Origin: Pyropia haitanensis
Lineage: Eukaryota > Rhodophyta > Bangiophyceae > Bangiales > Bangiaceae
Reading direction: 5' to 3'
Length of the DNA stretch: 64,000 bases
Assembly: GCA_008729055.1 (NCBI GenBank)
Contig: SDUX01000007.1
Location: 4,819,409 to 4,883,408 of the forward strand
A program made the position numbers and the translations under genes. Positions 20,513 through 31,793 of this stretch are shown piece by piece (within the stretch, counting starts at the first letter, position 1; each line of letters opens with the position of its first letter). The notes beneath the pieces were generated by a model that was not told the DNA's origin, ran no database searches, and saw only the letters and a list, made by a program, of their open reading frames with translations.

Positions 20513-21197
20513 TGGGTGTGCACGAAAAAGCTCCCCGCGGACCCGCAGGCCCGCCGACGACGGGGCGAGCGCGCGCCTCGACGCGTACCCCTCGTCAGCG
20601 GCGGCGGCAAGCACGGCGGTGGCCGGCGGGGACGGCGGCAGCACGGCCGTCGCAGGAGCTCCCGTGGGGACGATGGCGCCGGCGGCGCCAGCGCCGGTGC
20701 CGTCACCCCCGGCGGGGGGTGGCCCGGCCGCGGCCGCCGGCGGGAGCGGCCGCACACTGGGCGCGGCGGCTGCCGACCAAAGCGGCGGCAGCGGCCGGCC
20801 AGAGACGCGGCCGCGCCGGCGGCGTCGCCACCGGCAAAGAGTAGTCCAGACACGGTTGCCGGCAACAGGCGGCCACCGCAGTGGCCAAGGCAGCGGCGTT
20901 GTCAAGGCAAAGGCATGTCGTCGGGCGAACCAGCCGGGAGATGGCGGTGGCGGCGGTGCCGGTGGTGGCGGCCACAGCGGCAGCAGCTGTAGCAGCGGTG
21001 ACGGCAGTCCTGCTGCCGATGGGGGTGAGGCCAGAGTACCGCTCGGCGCCGGCCAGAAGGCAGGGGCGGGCGGCGGCGGTGGGGCCGGCGCGGGCAAGCC
21101 CCTCAAGGCCACCGGTGAGGGAGGTGGCAGGGCGACCAAGCCCGCCAAAGCCCAGCCACCACCGCCCTTGGCCAGAGCGGACCACCAGCTTGATAAC
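20513..21197 (+). pseudogene. Decayed paralogue of the 15406-16038 MGVH-family gene
   Basis: Begins ATG GGT GTG CAC GAA AAA (MGVHEK), aligning with MGVHDK of the intact gene. After ~15 bases the homologous protein continues in a different frame (ASARLDAYPSSAAAAS against AHLDAYRSSAAAAVG). Ala/Gly/Thr-rich text then matches patchily in changing frames. The tail GG-CAG...AGCTTGATAA near 21170-21197 resembles the intact gene's GGTCAG...AGCTGATA end. Unlike the other frame changes in this window, most here do not fall in homopolymers, so I infer true decay. The two copies flank the RecQ gene. Confidence 0.6.
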
Positions 21198-21265
21198 GCA
21201 GGGGACGCACGATGGGTGTCGCCCGTTGCCCCACGGTCCCCGCACCCCCGAGAGATGGCCGCCCC

Positions 21266-23582
21266 TCACAGGAACTCCACCCCCTCGTACTTGACCGGCC
21301 CGATGCGGGTCTCTGGCAGCAGCGCCGCGCCGGCCGCCCCCTCTGCCGTGTCGAGCACGCTGATGTAGCTCTCAACCTCCCCCGCGCCCGCCGCCCCCCC
21401 CGCCTCCCCCCCCCCTCCCGCTCCACCGTGCGGACGGCCAGCACGTGGCGGTCGCCCGAGCCCGGCACAAACGCAAACGACGAAAAGCCACGCTCGTCGT
21501 CCCCGTCGGCCGCGTGGGGCACCCCGCCGAGGCGGCTGATGCCGACGTGTGCAAAGGCCTCATCGGCGGTGACGGCGCCGTTCCAGCCCGACCGCTCCAC
21601 CGCGACCGGGTCATACGGCGCGACCGAGTGGCGGCGGGGAAGGAAGAGCCAGCGGCCGCGCACGTCACTCCAGCGGCCCGCCTCGTGGAGAAGGTAGCCC
21701 GGGAAGGGCGCGCCCGCCGCGCCGCGCATCGCATTGTACGGCCTCGTCCAGTCCACGTGCGAGACGGTCATGTCCTTGGACAGCACCTTGACCCACAGCG
21801 GCCCCGTACTCCGCACCGCCGTGCCGTCTGCCGGCGCGGTGACCTCCCGTCCGTGCGCCCCAATGATCAGCTCCCCGCGCTTGACGGCCATCCACTCGGC
21901 CTTGAAGGCGGTGGCGGACTCGCCGTCCCCGTCGGCCAGCACCGTCCGGCGGGTTACGGACGGGGCGCGGCCGGGGGTGGCGCCCCCGTGGGGGTGGGGC
22001 AACCCGCCGCGGGGGGAGAGCACCTCAAACAGCACCCCCGTGCGGTCGTCGGGCGCGTATAGGCGGCCGCGGTACATGGCGAGCTCGGACAGCTCCATGC
22101 CCCGCCCGTCCTCATTCACGCGCGACCACAGCAGCGACCCGGGGCCCGTGTCAAACCAGGTGATGGCGTAGGCGGGGGGGCGGGAGGGGGGGGGGGGGGG
22201 CCCGCCCAGCCCGCCATGTCCGCCCGTGTGGTTGGCGCGCCTGGCAGAGACGGCCGCTCCCGACACCCGCCCAGTTGACCCCGCAGCGCGCGCCGCCGCG
22301 GCCGCCGCATGGCTCGCGGCCGCGGCGCCCGAGTCAGCTGCACTAGCAGCGGCAGCAGCGGCCGCGGGGCGAGCCGGCCCCACCTGAGCCGTCAGCCGGC
22401 GCCCCCCCTTCCCCCCCCCCACCCTCACAGCCGCGGCGGCGGGCAGCGCCCCCCCCCTCCCCCGCCCCTCCGTCAGCGGCGCGTCCGGTAGGCGCGTCAG
22501 GAGCCCCCGCTTCAGAAAGCTCACCCACCGCTTGGACGATGGCGAGCCCGCCGACGCGGGCCGGTCGTACCGCCGCGACTGGCGGTCCATGTCCGCGACG
22601 AGTGCAAACACCCACGGGCCCGCCGCGCCCGCGCCGGGCGGCAGCGCCAGCAGCGGGGGCGGGGAGGGGCGGCCGCTCGCGGCCGTGGCGCTGCCGCCCC
22701 CGCCGGCAGCGCCGCGGAGGCCGCCGCCGCCGCCGTGGAGGGCGAGGGGCACGTGGGCCAGGCCGCCGGCGACCACCTGCCCATGCGGCAGCCGCCCCCC
22801 CCGCCCCCCCCCCCACCCTCGCGACAGGCGCGGGGAGAGGGACAGCGTCAGCGCCGCACGGTGGCCGCCGTCATTGGCGGGAACCACAACCAGCCGCGGG
22901 TCGAGCAGCCCCACCACGGCGAGCAGCACCACCGCGCCGGCAGCGGCGGCCAGCCACGGCCGCCGCGCGTCGCGGCCGCCACGGCCCGCCACCGCCCGCC
23001 ACACGCGGTGCGCCAGCGGCGCCCGCCCGCTGCCGACGACACCATCCGCGCCGCCGCCGCCACCGGCGGCAGCGGCGGCGGCGGCGGTGACTCCCCCGGC
23101 GGCACCAACCGCCCCGGCGGCACCCACACCCCCTCCGCTACCGCCGCCACCGCCGCCGCCACCGCCGCCTGTCGCGACACCCACCCCACCGCCGACCCCA
23201 CCGCCCGCGCCGCCGCCACGGGGTCTTCCGCCAATGCGGCGCCCGCCCCCCCCCCCCACACCCCAGCCCCCCCCCGTTGGCGCGGGCGACCGCTGCCGCG
23301 GGCGTGCCCAGTCCCCCCCCCCCCCTTGCCGGTGCCCGCACCGACCAGCGACGTGCTCGACACGCTTCGCCGCGGCCGCCGGCCGGCGCCGCCGCCCGCG
23401 TGGCGGGGGGGAGGGCGGGCAGCGGCGGTAGCGCCGCGGTGACGGGGGGGACGGCGGGGGGTACGGGGGGGGGAGGGGGGGGTGGTGCGGCGCCCCGCCC
23501 CCGCCACCGGCGAGGGGGGGGTGCGACAGAGGGGGGGGTGGGGGGCGGGGGGGGGGCGGCTGCCCGTCGGGGGGGACCGCAT
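21266..23582 (-). CDS. CANT1-type (soluble calcium-activated) apyrase/nucleotidase, membrane-anchored
   Basis: Nucleoside-diphosphatase of the apyrase/CANT1 family (usually UDP/GDP hydrolysis in the Golgi/ER lumen). Family blocks are seen in order: VFALVADMDRQS with WVSFLKRG (CANT1-like DLDTDS...WFSYLKKG), NEDGRGMELSELAMYRGRLY, DDRTGVLFEV, AFKAEWMAVKRGELIIG, WVKVLSKD, YNAMRGAAGAPFPGYLLHEA, RWLFLPRR, GFSSFAFVPGS. The end is LLPETRIGPVKYEGVEFL, stopping at 21266. One frame change lies in the C/G run at 21403-21415, just before ESYISVLDTAEG. Upstream, PWLAAAAGAVVLLAVVGLLDP (about 22960-22900) is a transmembrane anchor, giving type II topology like animal CANT1. The start is uncertain: the anchor frame has no ATG, and the ATG at 23582 is in another frame across a C run near 23304-23321. 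A Pro/Ala-rich insertion separates the first two blocks. Confidence 0.8.
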
Positions 23583-24719
23583 CGCGGCGTGGGCGGCACC
23601 GTGGGCGAGCGGGCAGGGACGGCCGCCGCGGCCGCAGCGGGGCGCGGGTGGGGAGGTGGAGGTTGAGGGCAAGGCGCGGCGGCGGCGGCGCGGCCCGACT
23701 CACCGCCGCCGCGGCATGGCCAGCCTGCCGTCGCCGGCGGTGGCGGGGACGGAGGCAGCGGCACCACCAGCGGCCCGCAGGCAACGACGGCGACCGCGAC
23801 CGTGGCGGCGGCTATGAGAAGGGGCAGGGCGTCACGCGGCAGGCAGTTGCGGGGGGGTAGCGGAGGGAATGGCAGCGAAGGGGAGGGGTGGGGGGGGTGG
23901 GGGGGGTGGCATGTGCTGGCAGCAAAGCGGGAAGGAACCACCGTCGAAGCGGAAGGGCACCGCCGTCAAAGCGGCAGGCGTGTCGGTTGGGGGAAGGAGG
24001 AGTGCAGACACGCTGCCCACTGCCAGTCGCGAGGCGGATTCTGATCATCCGAGGGCGTGGCGCGGCGGCAACGTGGCCCGCACGCCAGCGCCAATGATTT
24101 GTGGCTGTTCTGGTCTTTGCTGTTGTTCCCGCCTTGGGAATTGCGTGCATCTCGGGGGATTGGCGCCGGCGGGAGGCGCCGGCAGAGAAAAGAGCAGAAC
24201 GGACGTGCAAAGAAGGGGGAGAGAGCTCAGGGTCTAGAACAGAAACGTCAGGCGTCGGCAGGGGTTAAACAACAGCCACACGGCGGCGCGCCCGCCACAT
24301 TCCTGTGGCGCGACCTCTGGGACGGGGAAATCCTTCTCGCGAAGCGCCTCCACTCGGCTACCGACCATCCCGTCGCCACCCGTTGAGCGCGCCCGCCACC
24401 TACCAGTTGAACGTGGAGGGAAGGGAGCAGACTCGGAGGGGCACGGGTACAGCGAGACAACACTCCAGGAAAACAGAAAACCGGTACAGACTGAACCATC
24501 AGGGCAACGATAAAGAAGAGGGAGACCGGTGATGGCGCACGAAAAGACTGTACAGAAAAGAAAACACGAATGCGTCCAGAGAGACAAAGGCAGGCAGCAG
24601 CAATCCATGCAGTATCCACGGGTGTCCATACCCGCCCCCCCCTCCCCCGGCGTCCCCCCCACCCCCCTCACAATGGCCGTGCGCCCGCGTTTGCCCGCCC
24701 CCCTCTCCGCCGCCTCGCA
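23583..24719. other. Intergenic region
   Basis: About 1.1 kb between the 5' region of the apyrase gene and the 3' end of the OTU gene. It contains a (GGGGTGGG)n stretch near 23880-23910 and ordinary sequence after 24000. No recognisable gene. Confidence 0.45.
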
Positions 24720-25989
24720 TCACAAAGCGGTGTGGCTGCCCTTGCCCTTGGCAAGCCGCCCGTGGCGCGCCTTCAACACCGCCGCCGCCGCCACGCCCGG
24801 CGGCCGCGTGCGGCTGCTGCCGCCGCCGCTGTGCTCGGCAAACTCCGCAATGGACAGCGCGATGGCCGCCTCGGTCAGCGCCTCTTCCGTCTCGACCGCG
24901 TCGCTCGCGTGGAGCACCGCCGCGGTGACCGCGTCGGCGGTCGCGGCGCCCGCGGCGCCGGCGCCGCCGGCGCCGCCAGACCGCCGGCCGGGCGGCAGCA
25001 GCAGCGACGCCGGGGGCGGGGGGGGGAGCTTGCCGGTGCTCGCCGACGGGTCCACCAGCGAATTGTAGTGCTGGCCGCCGTGGTAGGTCAGCCGCAGGGG
25101 CGGGCGAACAACGCCGGGGGGGGGGGGCGCCGCGGCGGTGGCCCCCGCCCCGCCGGAGGCCGCCGCAGACCGCGATGGCGACAGCACCGGGAGGGAGGCG
25201 GCGGCGGCCGCCTCGGCGGAAGTGTCCCCAGCAGCCGGTGGCGGCCGTGCCTGTGACGACGACGAAGCGCCCGCGTCGTCACCGCTGTGTCTTCCCCCCC
25301 CGGCGGCGCTGGCGGCGCCAACGGGCCCGCCATGCTCCTCTGGCTGCGGGTGGTGGTAGATGGTCAGCGGCGTCAGGCTGTACACGTACACCTCAACCGG
25401 GCGGGCGTAGAGCTCGGCGGCGGCCTGGATCTCCACGTGGTTCCCGTGGCATCGGTCCTGCCGCTTGCGCGCAACGTACTCGTCAAAGGGCTCGGACACA
25501 AAGGCGGAAAAGAAGTCGCGCTGCAGGTCGATGTAGTCCATCACCGCCGCCCGCACCGCCCGGTGCGCCTCCTCCGTGCCGTACACCTGGTCGGCAATCG
25601 CGCGGAAGAGGCAGTTGTGGTCCCCGCGGACGGGGCGGATGCGCCAGCCGCGTGCGCGGCGGAGGAGCGCCTCAAACTCCGCCTCGGTCATGGACGGGAC
25701 GAGCCGCTCGGCGCCGCCGCTGCCGAGGGAGCTGCCGCTCTCCGAGTCCCCGTCGCCGCCACCCCCACCCCCCCGCCACCGCCACCGCCGCCGCCTCCGT
25801 CGGGGGGCGTTGAGGACAGCGGGGTCCCCAGCGGAGCGGCGGACGCCAGGCGTGGGCGGACGTCGCCGGGCACGACCCCGGCGGGGGAGGCAGGCCGCAG
25901 CGGCGGGGACGATGGCGCGGTGGTGGGGGTCGCCACCGCCGCATCAGCGGCACCGGGCGCAGCGGCAGCGGCAAGCGCGGCGACGAGGG

Positions 25990-26028
<39 letters not shown>

Positions 26029-26452
26029 TGCCAGCCCCTTCCGCATCCAGCGTTGGTGGTAGGAGCAGCAGCGGCGGCGACGCCGCGGGGTCCGCGGGCG
26101 GCCGCTCACGGCGTGGCGGCGCGTCGGGGGGAGGAGACGCCGGCCGACCGCTCCCGGCCGCTGCGCCGGCTGCTGGCGCCGCCGCCGCGGCCGTCGGCGG
26201 CGGCCGCTCTGGGGCGCCCCCGTCGGCTGGCACCGCCGCGGGCGGCGGCGGCGGCGCCGCCGCCGCCGCCGCCGCCGCATCCGCCGGTCCATCCCCAGCC
26301 GCCGCCTCGGCCGCCCCGGCTGCCACCACCGCCGCCGCCGCCGCCGCTGCCGTTGCGGTTGGCGGCGCCGCGCCAGCGTCTGCCGCGGGCGGCTCGTCCC
26401 GCCCGCCCGCCGCGGGCGCGGGCGGGGGCGGGTCCCCGACACGCACGCGCAT
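24720..26452 (-). CDS. OTUD5-like OTU-domain deubiquitinase
   Basis: Cysteine protease that removes ubiquitin. The OTU domain reads MTEAEFEALLRRARGW, then RPVRGDHNCLFRAIADQVYG with catalytic Asp and Cys (GDHNC), MDYIDLQRDFFSAFV, KRQDRCHGNHVEIQAAAELY and RPVEVYVYS. After a ~100-residue low-complexity insertion comes LTYHGGQHYNSLVDP with the catalytic His. This order and the CHGNH..EIQA wording fit OTUD5/DUBA better than OTUB or OTUD3. Near the C-terminus EEALTEAAIALSIAE matches a ubiquitin-interacting motif, which OTUD5 also has in this position. Upstream, from the ATG at 26452 (MRVRVGDPPPP), ~225 residues of Ala/Pro-rich disorder precede a frame change in the C runs at 25761-25775; DSESGSSLGSGGAERLVPS then leads into the OTU domain. 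The catalytic triad is intact. Confidence 0.87.
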
Positions 26453-27216
26453 GGCGGGCGACCGCCGGTACCGCCGGCACCGGGTCCCGCACGGCGGGTG
26501 GACGCGTCGAGCAACAAGGGGAGGGGTTGAGAGGGGGGGGGGGGGGGTGGGGGACGTGACGAGGACGGCCTCGGCAGGCGCCGCGGCGCCGCTCCCACGC
26601 GCGCGGTGCGTGGCGGCCGCGGCCTGGCGTTGCCGACGCGTGCGTGGGACACGACGGGGTGGGGGTGGGGGCGGGGGAGGCGCCGAGTGGGAGGAGGGCG
26701 GTGAGGGGGGGTGGGTGGCGGGCGGCGGGCTGGGGCGTGCGGCGTAGCGGGTGGGCGGACAGGCGCGAGGGGGGTGGCCAGCAGGTCGCGCGGCGGGGGT
26801 GCTGCGTGCGGGTCGGCCAGAGCCGCAGCGGGGTGTAGCGCGGGCGGCCACCCCACCAGTGACGTGTCGAGGCTCGCCCCGGGCCGCCCCCCCACACGAG
26901 TATGGCCGCGGCTGGCACGCCCGCCACCAGCAATTCGGCAGTCCACGTGGGCGGCACGCCCGTCCCAAGTCGCCGCTACTTTGTCTGGATGTCTGGGAAA
27001 AATCTTGGAACGGGCCGCCCCCTATGGCCAGCTGGCGCACGCCTGCAGACGGCCGGGGCAACACGCGCGTTCCCGCTGCTCTGCACCCGCGCCGTGCTGG
27101 TTGCGGTACGAGACCCCAAACGCCCGCGTGGGTCCCCCCTTCCCCCCCCTTCCCCTCGCCCCCCCTGTCTAGGCCACAGTGGCCGGCGCAGCATCGCCGC
27201 GGCGTGGTGTTCCCTC
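26453..27216. other. Intergenic region between divergent genes
   Basis: About 760 bases between the OTU gene (minus) and AFG1 (plus), probably containing both promoters. G runs at 26527-26541; moderate complexity elsewhere. No gene seen. Confidence 0.45.
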
Positions 27217-29068
27217 ATGCTGCTCCTGCGCCGCTGTGCGGCGGCAGCGGCCGTCGCTGGCCGCGCGGCGCCCCCGCTGGCCGCCGCCTGCCGCGCGGTG
27301 CCACCGCCGGCCGCTTCGCGGCCGCGGTGCGGCTGGGGCGGTGCCGGCCGCCGGTGGCAGCAGGCGTCGGGGGCCCCGCGGCCGGCGGTGGGGGAGGCGA
27401 CCGCGTCTGCCGACGTGGTCATCAGGGGCAGCGGCGGCGGCGGCGGTGGCGGCCGCCACGGGGACACGGACGGCGGCGGGGGGCAGGTGTCGGTGGCGTC
27501 GGCCAAGGCGATAGACGCCGCGGAGCTGAGCGCCATAGCGGGTGCGACGGGCAGGGTGCGGGCGGCCGTGGCCGCGGGGGGCGGCGCCTCCCCCCTCGCC
27601 GCCCGCTACCGGTCGCTGACGTTGCCCGGCGCCGACGGGTCGCCGCCCACGCTGCGGGCAGACCCCGCCCAGGCGGCGGCGGTGGACGTCCTCGACGCAC
27701 TCGCCGCGGCGCTGCCGGCGTACCTCCCCCGGCAGCACGCGGCGGCGACCGCGGCGGCGGCGGCGGCGGCAGCGGCGGGCGGCGGCGGCGGCCAGGGCGG
27801 CGGCTGGCGGCTGCCGCCGTGGCGGTGGGGCGCGGCGTACCAGGCCGCGGCGGCGGCGGCGGAGCTGGACGCTGTCGCGGCGACGGCGCCGCGCGGGGCG
27901 TACCTGTGGGGCGGCGTCGGCGTCGGCAAGACCTTCCTCGCCGACCTGATGGTGGCGGGGGTGGCGTCGCCGGCGGTGCGGCGGGTGCACCTCGCCGGCT
28001 TCATGCTCGACTTTCACGCGCGCGTCCACGCGCTGCGTTCCGCGTCCGACGCGGGCGGCGGCGTCGACCGCGACGCGGATGTGGTCGAGGCGGTCGCGTC
28101 GCGGCTGGCAGCCGAGGCGGGCCTCCTCTGCGTCGACGAGTTTCAGGTTACTGATGTGGCCGACGCGGTGGTGCTGCGGCGGCTGTTTGGCGCCCTCTTC
28201 CGCCGCGGGGTGGTACTCGTCGCCACCTCCAACCGGGAGCCGTCCGAGCTGTACGTCAATGGCCTCGCGCGGGAGCTGTTTGTGCCCCTCATCCCGCTCC
28301 TGTACGAGCGCACGGTGGTGCACCGGCTGGACAGCCCGGTGGATTACCGGCTGGCACGCGCCGCCGCGGCGGCTGCGGCGTACAAGGCCAATGATGACGC
28401 GGCGGTGGAGCGGCTCTTTGAGCAGCTGTCGGGCATAGCGGCGCCGCCGCCGACCGACGGTGCCACCCTGGACGCCGCCGCCATAGGGGTGGCCGCCACC
28501 GCAGATGCCTCCCCCACAGACGCCCCTGCGCCGGGTGCCGTCCCCCCCCCACCGCCGGCGTACCCGCCGTCGCCGCCCCCGCCCGTCTCTCTGTCGGCGG
28601 CCGGCTGCTGACCATCCCGCTCGCGGTGGTCGCCCGCCGCACCGCCCTCTTCACCTTTGACCAGCTGTGCGGGCGGCCGCTCGGCACCGCTGACTACCGC
28701 GCGCTCGCCGCCCACTTTCGGGTCGTCTGCGTGACGGGCGTGCCGGTGCTGGACCCGGTGCGGTGCCGCAACGAGGCGCGCCGGTGGATCCACCTCGTCG
28801 ACGCCCTCTACGAGTGCCGCGTCAAGCTGTTTGTGTCGGGCGCCGCGGCGGACGTGGCGGGCGTCTTTGGGGGGCCCGCCGCCGCCACCGGCGCAGGCGT
28901 GACGGAGGAGGTGTTCGCGGCGGACCGGACCGTGTCGCGGTTGCTGGAGATGGGCAGCGCCGACTACATGCAGGCGCCGTGGGCGCCCGAGGCGGCCGGG
29001 GGGGGGGGGACGGCGGCGGGCGGCTCGACGCGTCCGCTCTGGGCGACGTACTCTCCTCTGGGCTGTAG
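27217..29068 (+). CDS. AFG1/LACE1-type mitochondrial AAA ATPase
   Basis: Inner-membrane-associated ATPase for protein quality control in mitochondria. The ATG at 27217 gives MLLLRRCAAAAAVAGRAAPP, a plausible mitochondrial presequence. LAARYRSLTLPGADG and VDVLDAL match the family N-terminus. Walker A is YLWGGVGVGKTFLADL (~residue 230) and Walker B is LLCVDEFQVTDVADAVVL (~305), the latter diagnostic for AFG1. VLVATSNREPSELYVNGL and SPVDYRL follow. The frame changes in the C9 tract at 28542-28550. The second part continues GRLLTIPLAVVARR, FTFDQLCGRPLGTADYRAL, RRWIHLVDALYECRVKLFV and EEVFAADRTVSRLLEMGSADY, exactly the AFG1 C-terminal domain. A second change in the G10 run at 28999 gives the most natural end (ASALGDVLSSGL, stop at 29068). 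Without it the ORF runs on to 29540 as unlikely protein. Confidence 0.88.
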
Positions 29069-30664
29069 CGGACGGGCGGGGTGGCTGCGGAACGGAGCGC
29101 GGATGCCAGTCCTCCACGCGTGGTGGTCCACGCGCTGGGTGCTGCGGTCTCTACAGCGGCGGTATCCCCTTTTTCCCTTGGCGCCACTTGTTCTCGAGTC
29201 AGGTGTTTTTTTTCTTCCTGCGCCGACTCGCTGGCGGGTGACGACTCCTCGTCATGCTCGCGCTATCCACCGTAGCGGCGACGGGCAGGAGGGTGGTGGG
29301 CGCTTTTGGATGCCGTGCAGCAAGTGGAATCCGCTATTAACGATGGCAAGGCAGTGCCTCTTGGCAGCGGCGGCGTTCTCGGCTGCCTTCATGGCCATTG
29401 TGAAGAGCGTGGTCGCGGCTGTCACTGGCGGCGGGCATTTTGGAGATGCTGCTGAGCCAGACATTTCGGCTACTCAGACGACCTTACTTACCACCGTTGC
29501 CAGTGACGTGGGTACGCCCGAGCAAGAGGCGCTTTCGTAGCGGCGGACCAGTCATGGAGGTTCTCTTCATAGTGTGCGAGGCGACCTCCCTGTCCGGGTT
29601 CATTTTTTTTGGACGAGGGCGCGCTCCTGGCCGGCGTCACCGCCGACGGGACGGCCTCTGCCGGCACCGACAGCGCGGCCACCGGACGCCACGTGCTCCG
29701 CGCCATGTGCTGTTGACCCTGCTGGCATTTTTGTTGGTTGTTTGGCGTCGAGATGGGAGCCTCCCGTCCTGGCCGGTGCTCCTGCACGTTGTCGAAGCAA
29801 ACCGATACACAGGGTTTTTCTTGGACGATCACAGCCGCCTCATGCATGTGAGCCCCGCGTTGTGAACTGTATGTACGTGGGCGTAACCCGTCAGCACCGG
29901 CTACTGCGTGCAGGCACACTGCGTGCTGTGCGTACGTGGACACCAGCCTGACGCAGCTGCTGCACGCGCCAGCATGTGCGGACCACCGCTGAGCCCCTCT
30001 CTTCCATCAAGCAAGGCCAACGCGTTGAGTTGCATCCTGGACGCACCTGAAGTGTTGATCGAAATCTCCATATCTCGGAGCCACAGGTACAAATTATACT
30101 ATACTTCATCCACAGAAGGAAGTCTGACGGCCGCCACTGTTGCCACACTCCCATTGGCTCAGGCTGACCATGCTGATCGTCTCGTGAGCACTCATTGGAG
30201 CTCTGGCCCTGGCCGCAGGATTGGATACGATCACCTAGAACGGTCGACGTGCAAAGTTGAGCACCCCCGCTGCCCGCTGGTTCGCGCGGTTCTGGTGTCC
30301 CCCGAGGTCATTGATGAATGTCATTCGACCCCACCGAAGCTCCCCTCATCTCCTGGCCAGGGATCTGGACTTGCATTGCTACCCAATGAGGGCTCTGCAT
30401 CCTCTCGGCGCGAGGGAGGTGCAGGGGCCGCACCCTGCACCGCCCGCCCCAGCCGATGCCCTCTGCGCACGACGGAGGCGCCGGGACCGCACGCTGCGTG
30501 CCCCCCCCAGCCGATGCCTCTTGACTGTCTTCTGCCGAGGCTGTCGGTTGCTGCTTCGACCGCCACAAACACATCTTCTCCCACATCCCATCCGCCACCC
30601 ATCGTTCCCTCCTTCGCCGGCCCCTCACAACCTCGGCAGCCCACATCACGCCCCCTTCCTTCTC
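29069..30664. other. Intergenic region
   Basis: About 1.6 kb with lower GC than the genes; an AT-rich patch lies at 30055-30120. No recognisable ORF, RNA or repeat. It ends where the left copy of the segmental duplication begins. Confidence 0.45.
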
Positions 30665-30745
30665 GGCCCCATCACGCACGCCAGCTACCCACCTGACCCC
30701 TCCCCTCCCCGTATCGCTGCCCCAGCGTACCCGCCCACCTCCACC

Positions 30746-31191
30746 ATGGCTTTCGTCGCCGGCGCCGCCCTGCCCGTCGCGGCCCCCGCTCGCCGGGCGG
30801 CCGTCACGGTCATGGCCACCCCCCCCCTGCGGCGGCACCCCTGTCCCGCCGCGCGGCCCTGGCGGCCGGCGTTGCCGCTGCCGCGGCTGCAGCCCTGTCG
30901 GGCGTGTCTTCCGCTTCGGCCGCTTCGGGCCCTGTGACCATCCCCAAGCTGGACAAGCTGTCAGACCTCAAGAAGCAGGTGGAGGCGATTGACTACGAGG
31001 AGGAGTTTGTGGACGTGGGGCCCGACTCGCAGGAGAAGGAGATGAGCAACCTGAAGAAGAAGGCCAAGGACCCGGCATACCGCGCCAAGCTCAAGGCCGT
31101 CATTGATGCGGAGGAGAGCAAGTACGAAGAGATGGTGGCGAAGGAGAAGGCGGAAGAGGCGGTGCTCAAGGCCAAGTTCAGCAAGAAGTAA
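30746..31191 (+). pseudogene. Thylakoid-lumen protein, frameshifted copy
   Basis: The start MAFVAGAALPVAAPARR and the first 25 codons equal those of the intact copy at 37335. At 30821-30828 the sequence CCCCCCCTG replaces CCCTCCCCCG, a net loss of one base plus substitutions. Translation therefore leaves the frame before the Tat-like signal and stops at 30937. The mature region (SGPVTIPKLDKLSDLKKQ ... KAKFSKK, stop 31191) remains fully open with only a few amino-acid changes (P to L, M to K). No ATG precedes it in that frame. Either a recent pseudogene, or a sequence whose frame would be restored if the tract length is misassembled. The accompanying substitution argues for real divergence. 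Confidence 0.75.
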
Positions 31192-31793
31192 ACGGAGGTT
31201 GTGGGGCGTGTGTACCGTACTTGGGGGTCGAGGGTCTTTGCTTCTACAGGATGTTTCAAGGGCGTTTCGAGGGCAGAATGTGATATGGGTGTGAGGGTGT
31301 GATGTGTCAGTCCTGTTGCGCACGAGCTGCCCGCTCCTCACCTGTACGCGTTGTAGTCTTTTCTTGCATATGATCTCACTTGACGCACGTCGCTGGCACT
31401 CATGGGAAACCGGCAGATGGGTGAGGCTGCGTGGTGGGGGGGGTACGTGCGGGCGAGAGAAGTAGGGGGATGGGTACGGGCAAGAGAGGTGGATTGGTGG
31501 GTGCGGGGCAGAGATTCAGGGGGGTGCGTGCGAAGCACGGGGTTGGGGGGGTACGTGCCGTAACGGAGCGGCACACGGCAGCCCGAGTCCCCAGTGGTTC
31601 TCGCCAGTGCACGTCCAAGCTCCTTTGATGGAGGCGATAACCGCAACCGCTGACACGCAAGGGCCAGAGGACGGTACCGAGCAGCGAGACGTAAAAGACT
31701 ATTTTGTTGCCAGGGGCCACACCCAGCGATGACCGCATCTCGGGCAATGGTACAACCGTACCACGCCACGACACGCCGCCGCCGCCGCCACCT

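Noticed and set aside
28999..29540. Extension of AFG1 to a stop at 29540
   Set aside because: Residues beyond ~29010 in that frame are unlike the family and unlike coding sequence; a one-base change in the G run gives a natural end at 29068.
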